A stretch of 30,113 nt of DNA from CASQEL01 sp036655975 (lineage in GTDB: Bacteria; Desulfobacterota; Desulfovibrionia; Desulfovibrionales; Desulfovibrionaceae), in NCBI GenBank assembly GCA_036655975.1, contig JAVVPD010000019.1, forward strand, positions 1-30,113, read 5' to 3'. The position numbers were made by a program, and so were the translations under genes. Below, piece by piece: positions 1-7,324 of the stretch; the first letter of the stretch is position 1; every line of letters begins with the position of its first letter. The notes under the pieces are model-generated. The model worked only from the letters and a program-made list of their open reading frames with translations. It had not been told where the DNA came from and searched no databases.

Positions 1-2
1 CC

Positions 3-71
3 TCCGCAATGGGGATGGTTTTCGCTGAGAACGGTTACTTGTTCAAGATTAAGGCCGAAAAATTGTACTAG
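3..71 (+). CDS. 3' end of an unidentified upstream gene (partial)
   Basis: The frame starting at base 3 is open from the window edge and ends with TAG at 69-71, giving 22 residues (SAMGMVFAENGYLFKIKAEK followed by LY). The residue mix looks like a folded protein tail rather than random sequence. It points the same way as the transposase gene, so it could be the last gene of an upstream control block such as a ner-like or regulatory gene. The fragment is too short to identify. No alternative start lies in the window that would make it a separate gene. Confidence 0.35.
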   Translation, partial: SAMGMVFAENGYLFKIKAEKLY

Positions 72-78
72 TTTTATA

Positions 79-156
79 TTTCTGGCTCCTTGTGCCCGGA
101 GTGGTTCCGGGGTTGCTGTTTGCGTGTTGGGACAAGGCTACACAAGGAGCCAGAAA
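79..156. repeat. 16-bp perfect inverted repeat in the transposase leader
   Basis: TTTCTGGCTCCTTGTG at 79-94 is the exact reverse complement of 141-156. Inside it, CCCGGA (95-100) pairs with TCCGGG (106-111) across a 5-nt loop, and this inner stem abuts the outer one. The element lies 26 bases before the transposase start codon. It could fold in the mRNA leader, act as paired operator sites for a repressor or Ner-like protein, or be a transposase-binding region. There is no T-tract after the right arm, so a terminator is unlikely. Confidence 0.6.
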
Positions 157-181
157 CCCACAACGGTAAAGGACTTACATC

Positions 182-2380
182 ATGGAAGTAAAAAACGCCT
201 ACACCACAAAAGAACTTGCATATCTTATAGGGGTGGCTCAACAAAATGTTCACGCCCGCGCCCGCCGCGAGTCGTGGCAGTCCCAGCCCCGTGCGGGGCG
301 TGGCGGCGGTCATGAGTGGCTTTTATCTTCCATGCCCACTGACACCCGCCAAGACATTGCCACAGCCATAGCCACCGCCATAGCCCAAGAAAGTGCCGCA
401 TCAACCCCGCGCATTAGCCCTGAAGTGTTTACCGTAAACACGTTAACAGATATCCCCGAGCACAAGCGCGAGCGTGCATCAGCGCGGGCATTGCTGGTAC
501 GCATGGCTCAGGAGTTTGGAGCCGCCAGCGGCACCCCGCGCACCGTGGCCTATGAAGTTTTTGCCCATGAATATAATGCCGTTGCCATTGCCGTGCCTGA
601 GTGGGTGCGGGCTTTGGTCAGGCATATTTGCCGCGCGTCACTCTGTAATTGGGAAGATGCCCTGTGCGCCCAAGGGCTTGCCGCCTTGGCTGGCAAGCAG
701 GGGCAGCACCGCAAGGGCAAGGGGCTTATAGACGCAAACCCCAGCATGGCTAAGTGCATTATTGCTGACATTGTACAGTATTACAGCATTTCGGCAGCGT
801 CAGTGCTGGAAGGGCTGAAAGCCCGCTTTGAAGGCCAAGCCCTGCCGTCATTACGGCAGGTACAACGCTGGGTAAGCGCGTACCGTGCGGCTAACGCTCA
901 GCCCTTGCTTAAAATCCAAAACCCTGACGGCTGGCGCAATAAGTACCAATCGGCGGCGGGCAGCCGTTCCGCGCATATAGACCGCATTAATCAACTATGG
1001 GAACTGGACTCAAGCCCCACGGACATCATTCTTGCGGACGGCAGCCGCCACACCCTTATGGGCTGCATTGACGTGGCCACGCGCCGCATCAAACTTTACT
1101 TGTCCCGCACGTCCAACGCCATGGCTGTGTGCTGCCTGTTGCGTAACGCCTTGCTGGACTGGGGCAAGCCTGAAACTGCCAAAATGGACAATGGCGCGGA
1201 CTATAAATCTTTTCAGGTGAGCACGGTGGTGCATGATTTGGGTATTATTCCCGAATATTGCACACCCTTTTCCCCCGAACAAAAGCCCCACATTGAGCGC
1301 GCCTTCAAGACTTTTCAGCACAGCTTTGTGACCCGCCTTGAGGGCTTTATTGGGCACTCTGTCGCAGACAGAAAGGCCATTGAAGGCCGCCGTAGCTTTG
1401 CGGAACGGGTCAGCAAAAAGCAGGGCCTAAAGGCCAGTATGCAAGTGCGCTATACCGCTGAAGAATTTCAGGCCATTTGTGACACATGGACAAGAGATGT
1501 GTATGGCGAGGAAGTCCACAGCGCGCTTGGGCAAAGCCCCAATGATGCCGCCGCCCGTATGCAGGCAGAGACCACCATACAGCGTATTGACGAACGCGCC
1601 CTTGACCTTTTGCTGGCTCCCATTGCCCGCAATAAAGGCATTTGCCATGTGAGCAAAAAGGGCGTGCGCGTCAATAAGGGCCTGTACAATGCCGCACAGC
1701 TTGGAGGTTTAGAAGGCGAAGATGTGCAAGTGCGGCTGGATGAACAGGACGCGGGCTACATCTATGTGTTTGATTTGAATGGCCTGTTTATTTGCCGTGC
1801 TGAAGACCCGCACCTCACGGGCGTAAGTCAGCGTGAACTGGCCCTTGCCCGCACCCAGCATCAAAAGGCTGTGATGAAGGTCAAGGTTAAGGAAGCCAAG
1901 GCCATAGTTGCAGAGGTAAAGCCGCAAGAAACCGCCGCCCTTATTCTTAACCAAAAGGCGCGCCAAGGGGCTGCAAAACGTGCGGAACGTGCTGCCGAAA
2001 TGCCAGCCACCGCCCACAACGACTATACAAATTTTGCCTTAGACCAAGCATCATTGGCGGCATTGGCCTGTCAGCCTGACGTGCCCACGCCCGAAAGCGC
2101 GGAAGAAAGCGTCATGCGGAAACGCATGGAAGATGATTGGTATATTCATAATATCCCGCACTTTGAAGCCACACAGGACGACTTGGCAAGTAAGGAAGCC
2201 TTTGTGACCTACCGCTCACTTATTGAGCGGCAGCGCACAGGCGGCAAGCTAACGCCCCCCGAAACCCGCTGGCTTATGGGCTACCAAAGCACCACCCATT
2301 GCGCGGTGCATATTGAAATGTTCAAGGATTTTGGCGAGGCCATGCTAGAAGGCGTGCGCCCCTTGTCCATCACCGCATAA
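182..2380 (+). CDS. muA: Mu-type DDE transposase (MuA family)
   Basis: The 732-residue product is the transposase that cuts the phage ends and joins them to target DNA in integration and replicative transposition. Residues 1-52 resemble the Mu N-terminal winged-helix DNA-binding domain (YTTKELAYLIGVAQQNV). An integrase-type catalytic core lies at about 265-390. The likely catalytic triad is D276 (LWELDSS), D336 (KMDNGADY) and E372 (KPHIERAF); the last spacing of 35 residues is typical of DDE recombinases. A Mu-transposase C-terminal beta-barrel region and a basic linker rich in K/A (about 560-620) follow. The length is close to that of Mu A (663). The ATG at 182 has AAAGGA at 168-173, 8 bases upstream. 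The MuB-like gene follows after 23 bases. The gene appears intact. Confidence 0.96.
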   Translation: MEVKNAYTTKELAYLIGVAQQNVHARARRESWQSQPRAGRGGGHEWLLSSMPTDTRQDIATAIATAIAQESAASTPRISPEVFTVNTLTDIPEHKRERASARALLVRMAQEFGAASGTPRTVAYEVFAHEYNAVAIAVPEWVRALVRHICRASLCNWEDALCAQGLAALAGKQGQHRKGKGLIDANPSMAKCIIADIVQYYSISAASVLEGLKARFEGQALPSLRQVQRWVSAYRAANAQPLLKIQNPDGWRNKYQSAAGSRSAHIDRINQLWELDSSPTDIILADGSRHTLMGCIDVATRRIKLYLSRTSNAMAVCCLLRNALLDWGKPETAKMDNGADYKSFQVSTVVHDLGIIPEYCTPFSPEQKPHIERAFKTFQHSFVTRLEGFIGHSVADRKAIEGRRSFAERVSKKQGLKASMQVRYTAEEFQAICDTWTRDVYGEEVHSALGQSPNDAAARMQAETTIQRIDERALDLLLAPIARNKGICHVSKKGVRVNKGLYNAAQLGGLEGEDVQVRLDEQDAGYIYVFDLNGLFICRAEDPHLTGVSQRELALARTQHQKAVMKVKVKEAKAIVAEVKPQETAALILNQKARQGAAKRAERAAEMPATAHNDYTNFALDQASLAALACQPDVPTPESAEESVMRKRMEDDWYIHNIPHFEATQDDLASKEAFVTYRSLIERQRTGGKLTPPETRWLMGYQSTTHCAVHIEMFKDFGEAMLEGVRPLSITA

Positions 2381-2403
2381 TGCGAAACTAAAGGAGTTTT
2401 TTT

Positions 2404-3120
2404 GTGAGCAACACAAACCCTTCCATAGCCCCCCTGCGTAATGTTGCCGCCTTTGCCGCGCTGGTTGAGCGCGTGACCAAGCGCAGCAATAACCTGCCCG
2501 GCATGGCGGTGTTTTACGGCAAAAGCGGCCTTGGTAAATCTGTTTCTGCCACCTACGGGGCCAACAAGCACAGTGCCTATTATGTGCAGGTCAAGAGCGT
2601 GTGGACAAAGAAGCGTTTATGCCAGTCATTTTTGCAAGAAATGGGTATCAAGGCCACCCCTACAGTGGGGGAAATGGTCGACCAGATAGGCGAACAATTG
2701 GCCCTTTCGGGGCGTCCACTCATTGTGGATGACGCACAGTTTTTGGTGCATCGCGGCATGATTGAAATTTTGCGTGACATTTACGAGAGCAGTTTTGCCG
2801 CCGTTATCCTCATTGGTGAAGAGTCCCTGCCTACTGACCTTAAACGCTGGGAGCGCGTTCACAATCGCATGCTTGATTGGGTGCAAGCCCAGCCTTGTGA
2901 TTTAGCCGATACCCGTCATTTGGCGCGCATCTATTGCCCTAATGTGGATGTGGCTGATGATTTGCTGGAACAGGTGCGTAGCTCCGTAAACGGCTGTACC
3001 CGCCGCGTTGCTGTAAACCTTGACCACATCCGCGCCTATGCGGAAGGCAAGGCCCTAACCGCCATTAACAGTGCTACCTATAAAGGCCGCATTGATACGG
3101 GCAACGCGGGGAGGGGCTAA
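2404..3120 (+). CDS. muB: AAA+ ATPase, MuB-like transposition target protein
   Basis: The 238-residue protein is an AAA+ ATPase that in Mu-like phages binds target DNA, activates MuA and directs transposition away from the phage's own DNA. Walker A is GKSGLGKS at residues 39-46. Walker B is PLIVDDAQ at 105-112. A C-terminal helical part with an arginine pair (GCTRRVAVNLDHI) resembles the lid of the MuB/TnsC-like ATPases. The start is GTG at 2404, with AAGGAG at 2391-2396 as ribosome-binding site; no ATG fits as well. It is shorter than Mu B (312), apparently because it lacks the N-terminal HTH extension. The TAA stop shares one base with the next start. Confidence 0.92.
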   Translation: MSNTNPSIAPLRNVAAFAALVERVTKRSNNLPGMAVFYGKSGLGKSVSATYGANKHSAYYVQVKSVWTKKRLCQSFLQEMGIKATPTVGEMVDQIGEQLALSGRPLIVDDAQFLVHRGMIEILRDIYESSFAAVILIGEESLPTDLKRWERVHNRMLDWVQAQPCDLADTRHLARIYCPNVDVADDLLEQVRSSVNGCTRRVAVNLDHIRAYAEGKALTAINSATYKGRIDTGNAGRG

Positions 3121-3728
3121 TGGCAAATGTGCCCATACATATCCAAGCCGCCAGTGGCAAACCCTATGGCAGGCAGGCCATGTGGAACGCCATGCGCGAT
3201 TTGCGGGTGTTTACCGCCAAGGACATAGCCCACGCCAGCAATCGAAAAACCGACACCGTAAGGGAGTATTTTAAGCGGCTTGTTAGCGCAGGAATTATTA
3301 AGGCGGGCGACAAACTGGTGACAGGTACAATCGGCAATCTTTTTCGTGCCCAGCTATACATCTTAGTGCAAGACATGGGGCACGAAGCCCCGCGCTTAAA
3401 CCCTGACGGCAGCCCTCTTGTGGAAGCGCGGGATCATATGTGGCGCACCATGAAGATGCTGCAAAGCTTCACCTATTTTGACCTTGCCACTGCTGCCAGC
3501 ACGGAAGAATGCCCCGTAAACCCCCGTGATGCCCAAGACTATTGTGGGGATCTGCTGCGGGCGGGCTACCTTGTGTGTTTACGCGATGCCACCCCTTCCA
3601 ACAAAGCCCTGTACCGCTTGTTGCCCAGTATGAACACAGGCCCCCACGCCCCCAAGGTGCAGCGCACCAAGTGCGTGTTTGACCCGAACCTTAACAAAAT
3701 TATGTGGCACGAGGACATAGAGCCATGA
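3120..3728 (+). CDS. Winged-helix early protein, unknown function
   Basis: The 202-residue product has an N-terminal segment (about 15-62: AMWNAMRDLRVFTAKDIAHA, then KTDTVREYFKRLVSAGII) that reads as a winged helix-turn-helix, a fold commonly used to bind DNA. A second such unit is possible at about 105-160, since a helical run there ends in a strand-like turn and leads into YCGDLLRAGYLVCL. Proteins of this sort sit after MuB in several Mu-like phages without a known role. The ATG overlaps the muB stop by one base, implying translational coupling. A part in early regulation or replication is inference from position. Confidence 0.75.
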   Translation: MANVPIHIQAASGKPYGRQAMWNAMRDLRVFTAKDIAHASNRKTDTVREYFKRLVSAGIIKAGDKLVTGTIGNLFRAQLYILVQDMGHEAPRLNPDGSPLVEARDHMWRTMKMLQSFTYFDLATAASTEECPVNPRDAQDYCGDLLRAGYLVCLRDATPSNKALYRLLPSMNTGPHAPKVQRTKCVFDPNLNKIMWHEDIEP

Positions 3729-4216
3729 GCACTGCGACCTTTTGCCCTCTGACTGTGTCAGGCGGTGCTTCGCCTTCCTGTCATGGACAAGAAGAGTCCA
3801 TTCCAGTCAGTCAAAGCTTGCCTTCCTTGCCAGAGAACAAAAATCCTCAGTGCTTGAGCGGCCCCGCCATGCAAAAGGCGTTAACCGCATGGCCAACGCT
3901 CCCCGCGTGGGTGCGCGCCTTGGCAGAAGCCTGTGACGGGCAAAGCCTACGTAAAACCGCCAGCCGCTGCAAGGTCAGCCCCGCCATGGTGTCGCTGGCA
4001 ATCAATAACAGGCGGGAAAATTGGGATTTTATCAAGTCCAAGGTAGAAAACAGTTTGATGGTCAGCATGATGCCCTGCCCCGTGCTGGGCGTTATCAGCA
4101 GCCAGCGGTGTGAACAGGAACAAAAAACGCCCTTTAGTGCCGCAAACCCCTTGCGTGTACAGCTTTACAGGGCCTGCCATAACGGCTGTAAACACTTCAA
4201 AGGAGTACAGAAATGA
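3725..4216 (+). CDS. HTH DNA-binding protein of Mu-like phages
   Basis: The product is 163 residues from the ATG at 3725, which overlaps the previous stop as ATGA. Residues 1-50 look low in complexity and are probably unstructured. Residues 70-100 (SLRKTASRCKVSPAMVSLAI) form a lambda-repressor-type helix-turn-helix. A C-terminal cysteine-rich tail follows: CPVLG at 118-122, C129, and C151/C155 in YRACHNGCKHF. This CPVLG...RC...C...C tail is a recurring feature of HTH proteins in the early region of transposable phages and may bind a metal ion. It is likely a regulator, but the target is unknown. A start at 3869 is possible but has no ribosome-binding site. Confidence 0.75.
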   Translation: MSTATFCPLTVSGGASPSCHGQEESIPVSQSLPSLPENKNPQCLSGPAMQKALTAWPTLPAWVRALAEACDGQSLRKTASRCKVSPAMVSLAINNRRENWDFIKSKVENSLMVSMMPCPVLGVISSQRCEQEQKTPFSAANPLRVQLYRACHNGCKHFKGVQK

Positions 4217-4428
4217 TAGCAGAATCCTTACAACAATCCGTCAACAGGCTGCGGGCCATGCTTATCCGCGACAACGGCGATTTGACCCACGGTGCCCCCA
4301 CCATGCTGAATGATTTGGAGGCAGATATTGAGCGGGTACGCGGGCTGGAAGCGGTGGCCTGTGTGGAGATTCCCGTGCATTTACGCCCCTGCTACCCGCA
4401 TACGGAGGCCATCAATGGACGCGCTTAA
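4213..4428 (+). CDS. Small early protein, unknown
   Basis: This 71-residue product is predicted to be mostly helical (SLQQSVNRLRAMLIRDNGDL near the N-terminus, LEADIERVRGLEAV in the middle). It has no motif I recognise. It starts with ATG at 4213 inside the end of the preceding gene (ATGATAG overlap), with AAAGGAG about 6 bases upstream. Its own stop lies inside the start of the DUF3164 gene, so it is held in a tightly coupled operon. That context makes it a real gene, although no function can be assigned. Confidence 0.65.
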   Translation: MIAESLQQSVNRLRAMLIRDNGDLTHGAPTMLNDLEADIERVRGLEAVACVEIPVHLRPCYPHTEAINGRA

Positions 4429-5032
4429 TCCAGCCCCTGAGGGCTATATGCAGAATGCCCAAGGTCACTTGGTGCCCATGGCCCAAGTGCGCGAGATAGA
4501 CAAGGCCCGTCACGAGCTGGTGCAGGAAAAAGCCGCCAAGGTCATAGCCATGCAAGAGGTTTTGCGTAGCCTTAAGCTGGAACTCATGGACGATGTGGGG
4601 GCCTTTGTGCAGCTCAGTGCCGAGCGTTACGGGGCCAAGCTTGGCGGGGACAAGGGCAATGTGACCCTGCTGTCCTATGACGGGCACTACAAGCTCACCC
4701 GCCAAGTGTCCGAAACCCTGACCTTTGATGAAGGCCTGCAAGCCGCCAAAGCCCTTGTGGATGAATGTTTGCGTGAATGGTGTGAGCAAAGCCCTGGGGA
4801 ACTTAAAGCCATTGTGGAGCAAGCCTTCAGGGTGGACAAAGAAGGCCGCATAAAAACCTCTGCCGTTCTGGCCCTGCGCCGCCTTGAAATTGCCGATGAA
4901 CGCTGGCAACGCGCCATGAAGGCCATAGGCGACAGTTTGCAGGTGCTGGACACCCGTTCCTATGTGCGCGTGTATCAGCGTGACGCAAGGGGTAAATATA
5001 ACGCCATATCGTTGGATATGGCAGCACTGTAG
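4415..5032 (+). CDS. DUF3164 family early phage protein
   Basis: The 205-residue protein starts with MDALNPAPEGYMQNAQGHLV and continues with VREIDKARHELV, FVQLSAERYGAKLGG and KGNVTLLSYDGHYKL. These match the DUF3164 family found in the early region of many Mu-like phages; database entries sometimes carry a misleading sulfate-transport name. The function is unknown. The ATG at 4415 has GGAGG at 4405-4409. The same frame is open further upstream to 4310, but that part overlaps the previous gene, lacks a ribosome-binding site and does not resemble the family. The stop is followed by AGGGGGGCG, which serves the next gene. Confidence 0.9.
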   Translation: MDALNPAPEGYMQNAQGHLVPMAQVREIDKARHELVQEKAAKVIAMQEVLRSLKLELMDDVGAFVQLSAERYGAKLGGDKGNVTLLSYDGHYKLTRQVSETLTFDEGLQAAKALVDECLREWCEQSPGELKAIVEQAFRVDKEGRIKTSAVLALRRLEIADERWQRAMKAIGDSLQVLDTRSYVRVYQRDARGKYNAISLDMAAL

Positions 5033-5041
5033 GGGGGCGTT

Positions 5042-5227
5042 ATGGGAGATGCATATATATTTGTGAAATGCCCTGAATGCGGTCAAAGAGTCCCCGTTGA
5101 TATTGATGATGGTGAATTGGAAGAAGGCCCTACAACCACTTTTGAAGATAATCTCTGCAAAGAATGTCTCTGTGAGTTTTCTTGCGATATTAGTTTGGAT
5201 GTCATGAATAAGAAAATTGTAGGCTAA
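5042..5227 (+). CDS. Small zinc-ribbon protein
   Basis: This 61-residue acidic protein has two CxxC knuckles, C10-C13 (CPECGQ) and C39-C42 (CKEC), followed by C44 and C48. The pattern fits a zinc ribbon. Small proteins of this type may bind nucleic acid or modulate host enzymes; no specific role can be read. AGGGGGGCG lies just before the ATG at 5042. Base composition drops to AT-rich relative to the DUF3164 gene just upstream, suggesting separate acquisition. The first copy of a 73-bp direct repeat begins 3 bases after its stop codon. Confidence 0.7.
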   Translation: MGDAYIFVKCPECGQRVPVDIDDGELEEGPTTTFEDNLCKECLCEFSCDISLDVMNKKIVG

Positions 5228-5229
5228 AC

Positions 5230-5302
5230 GCGAGACCGCCCCCCACGCGGGGCGGTCTACGGCAGGGTGGCCCCCACCGTACTGATGAGCCAAGCCAAAG
5301 GA
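5230..5302 (+). repeat. 73-bp direct repeat, copy 1 (hairpins plus ribosome-binding site)
   Basis: This unit matches 6025-6097 with 3 mismatches; the last 54 bases (5249-5302) are identical. It contains a 9-bp stem GACCGCCCC/GGGGCGGTC (5234-5242 with 5249-5257), a 5-bp stem GGTGG/CCACC (5266-5270 with 5274-5278), and ends in AAAGGA, the ribosome-binding site for the DUF2786 gene at 5310. No T-tract follows the main stem, so it is not a classical intrinsic terminator. Confidence 0.92.
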
Positions 5303-5309
5303 TGACAAT

Positions 5310-6020
5310 ATGGATACTGAAAAACGTAATAAAATCATTGAAAAAGTAAGAAAGCTTTATGCCTTGGCAGAGGGTACAGACTCACAAGAAGAAGCTGAGA
5401 GCGCGGTGTTAATGGCGCAATCTATTTTGCACGAATATAATTTAACTCTAACCGAAGCAGACTTGCAGGAAAAAGATGGCAAAAAATGCTTTGAGCATGT
5501 TCAAGATACAGGAACACGCCACCATTCTGCATGGGTTGCGATTTTGGCAAACAATATTGCAGATGCATTTGACAGCAAAATTATATTTGGCACACGATAT
5601 ATTAATAATAAAAAAATACCATACATAAGATTTATAGGTGTTGAGCCTGATGTGTCACTAGCTACGCACACATTTTACTATCTGTCAGGTGTGGCCATAA
5701 GACATAAAGACAGAAATAAAACGTCTTCCCAGCTTAATCACTGGAAAATAGGCTTTGCTGATGCTGTTGGTAGACGTTTGATAGCATATGCAAACACTAA
5801 AAAACAGGAAACACCACAAACAACGGCTCTTGTTATTTGTAAAGATGAAATTGTATCAGATTATATGAGCAAAAATCATCCAAACTTACGACAATCAAAA
5901 GTTTTCATGCCAAACCTTGATGCCATGGCATACAAAGAAGGTATTCTCGCAGGTGAAAAAGTTCCGCTTTCTCGCCCCATTAATGAAGCGGGAACTTGTT
6001 TTGGTTCTTTGACTGCGTAA
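5310..6020 (+). CDS. DUF2786 domain protein, accessory
   Basis: The 236-residue product begins with a DUF2786-type helical domain (about 1-50: KIIEKVRKLYALAEGTDSQE then AVLMAQSILHEYNLT). The rest (about 65-200) matches the general layout of the DUF2786 C-terminal partner domain, with a conserved-looking histidine pair (TRHHSAWVAILANNI) and a segment WKIGFADAVGRRL. Function is unknown; the family is frequent in phages and mobile elements. The gene is markedly AT-rich compared with the transposition genes, and it lies exactly between the two copies of a 73-bp direct repeat, the first of which supplies its ribosome-binding site. This looks like an inserted cassette. Confidence 0.82.
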   Translation: MDTEKRNKIIEKVRKLYALAEGTDSQEEAESAVLMAQSILHEYNLTLTEADLQEKDGKKCFEHVQDTGTRHHSAWVAILANNIADAFDSKIIFGTRYINNKKIPYIRFIGVEPDVSLATHTFYYLSGVAIRHKDRNKTSSQLNHWKIGFADAVGRRLIAYANTKKQETPQTTALVICKDEIVSDYMSKNHPNLRQSKVFMPNLDAMAYKEGILAGEKVPLSRPINEAGTCFGSLTA

Positions 6021-6024
6021 TACG

Positions 6025-6097
6025 GCGAAACCGCCCCCCTCACGGGGCGGTCTACGGCAGGGTGGCCCCCACCGTACTGATGAGCCAAGCCAAAGGA
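6025..6097 (+). repeat. 73-bp direct repeat, copy 2
   Basis: Second copy of the element at 5230-5302. It starts 5 bases after the DUF2786 stop codon. It keeps the main stem as ACCGCCCC (6030-6037) with GGGGCGGT (6044-6051), the small GGTGG/CCACC stem, and the terminal AAAGGA. The ribosome-binding site is followed by ATG at 6105, but the gene that should start there runs straight into the antisense strand of the nuclease gene. Confidence 0.92.
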
Positions 6098-6137
6098 AAG
6101 TATCATGCACCAAGCCCATACCCATAGCACACATAAA

Positions 6138-6167
6138 AGCGGCCCCACCCCCAAGGGCAAGGCCGCT
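6138..6167 (-). terminator. Rho-independent terminator of the nuclease-like gene
   Basis: Read on the - strand, AGCGGCC (6167-6161) pairs with GGCCGCT (6144-6138), and further G/C pairs are possible inside the loop. It is followed by TTTT (the T of the right arm plus three more). The hairpin lies 21 bases after the stop codon of the reverse-strand gene, the expected position for an intrinsic terminator. The T-tract is short. Confidence 0.55.
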
Positions 6168-6188
6168 GCATGTGGTTTGGTAACGGGA

Positions 6189-7274
6189 CTATTCTCCCAT
6201 GGGCTTTTTGGCAGCGTCATACATCAAGGCAGTAGCCCGAATTGCATCGGTAAACAACAAAATATCGTCAATTTTTTTGATGTCATGCATGGTTTTTTCT
6301 TTGTTTTCACCAATAAGTTCAACGCGCAAGCGGTCGGGATTGTTGAAGTGAAAACGAATAAGGGGTTTGTTTTTATTATCATCCAGCAGCGCATTGCAAT
6401 AGCTTTGTGCATCACGAATGGCAACCCTGTCCGAATCCACAGTGCCCATCAGCAGGGATTTTACCAGATAAAAGGCCTGCCATTCTTGTTCCGAGGTGAC
6501 AACCTTGTCCTCGTCAACGGGGACAGTCTCCACGGGCGCGATTTCTTCTTTACGGGTGGCAGCCAAAGCAGATTTAAGCCTGTCGTCAATGCGCTCGGCA
6601 ATAAATTCACTGAAAGCACGGCGCACAAATACCGTAAACTGCTCACGAACGTTTTTTGTGAGCTTGCCTTGGTATGTTTCGCGGGTAAAAAAGTCCACAA
6701 AGCCCTCGCTGGGGCTTGTTCCCTCCAACTGTTCCAGCAAAATACGCTTAATTTCACGGGTGTATTTCAATTCGTTAGCAGTATCCAAGGCTGTTTGCAG
6801 ATTGAACTTGCCCTTGCACAGCTTTCTAAGCTCTGGAATGAGGGTTGTATCCACGTTTTCAAGGTTAAAAGCCATGAAGGGCCGCCTATCCATCTTTTTG
6901 AACTCTTCCAAGTCTGCGAAAAAGAGATAACGCACACCGTCTGTCAAAATGCCTATGCGTGCGTCAACAGTGGTGAAGTACCTGTGCAGTTGGTCGCATT
7001 TATCAGCATCAAGTGGAGTGCCGCAACACTTGCATTCAATCAAAATTATGGGCTTGCCCTCTTGCATAAGGGCATAGTCTACCTTTTCGCCCTTTCTGTC
7101 GGCAATGTCGGCTGTAAATTCAGGAACAACTTCAAGGGGATTGAACACATCATACCCCAATGCGCGGATAAAAGGCATCACAAGGGCGTTTTTGGTGGCT
7201 TCCTCAGTCCCAAGGCTTCCTTTGACCTTTTGCATCCTGTCCGCAAGGGCGGCGATTTCTTCAGAAAAATCCAT
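6189..7274 (-). CDS. PD-(D/E)XK nuclease-like protein, HsdR N-terminal type
   Basis: The 361-residue protein resembles the N-terminal endonuclease domain of type I restriction subunits (HSDR_N family). The segment ALVMPFIRALGYDVFNPLEV leads into the core KVDYAL...PIILIECKCCG, giving a PD-(D/E)XK site of D66, E80 and K82. QLHRYF and ARIGILTDGVRYLFF follow, as usual in this family. The helicase part of HsdR is absent, and residues 190-361 are a helical, charged C-terminal part I do not recognise. It is the only - strand gene in the window and has its own promoter (7325-7353) and terminator (6138-6167), the hallmarks of a moron expressed from the prophage. A role in defence against other phages is plausible but inferred. 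The start ATG has GGGGGA about 10 bases upstream. Confidence 0.85.
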   Translation of the reverse strand: MDFSEEIAALADRMQKVKGSLGTEEATKNALVMPFIRALGYDVFNPLEVVPEFTADIADRKGEKVDYALMQEGKPIILIECKCCGTPLDADKCDQLHRYFTTVDARIGILTDGVRYLFFADLEEFKKMDRRPFMAFNLENVDTTLIPELRKLCKGKFNLQTALDTANELKYTREIKRILLEQLEGTSPSEGFVDFFTRETYQGKLTKNVREQFTVFVRRAFSEFIAERIDDRLKSALAATRKEEIAPVETVPVDEDKVVTSEQEWQAFYLVKSLLMGTVDSDRVAIRDAQSYCNALLDDNKNKPLIRFHFNNPDRLRVELIGENKEKTMHDIKKIDDILLFTDAIRATALMYDAAKKPMGE

Positions 7275-7324
7275 ACAGTCAGTCCCCCATGTTTTAGTAT
7301 TTGCTCGGAATTATAAAGCAGTAA

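Noticed and set aside
5234..5257. Intrinsic terminator in the direct repeat
   Set aside because: The stem is strong but no run of T's follows, so it is described as a hairpin inside the repeat.
4412..5338. 308-codon - strand frame
   Set aside because: Antisense of the DUF3164 and zinc-ribbon genes with no recognisable protein features.
6105..7316. 403-codon + strand frame
   Set aside because: Apart from the first 28 codons it is the antisense of the nuclease-like gene, whose protein has recognisable active-site motifs; reported as an observation, not as a gene.
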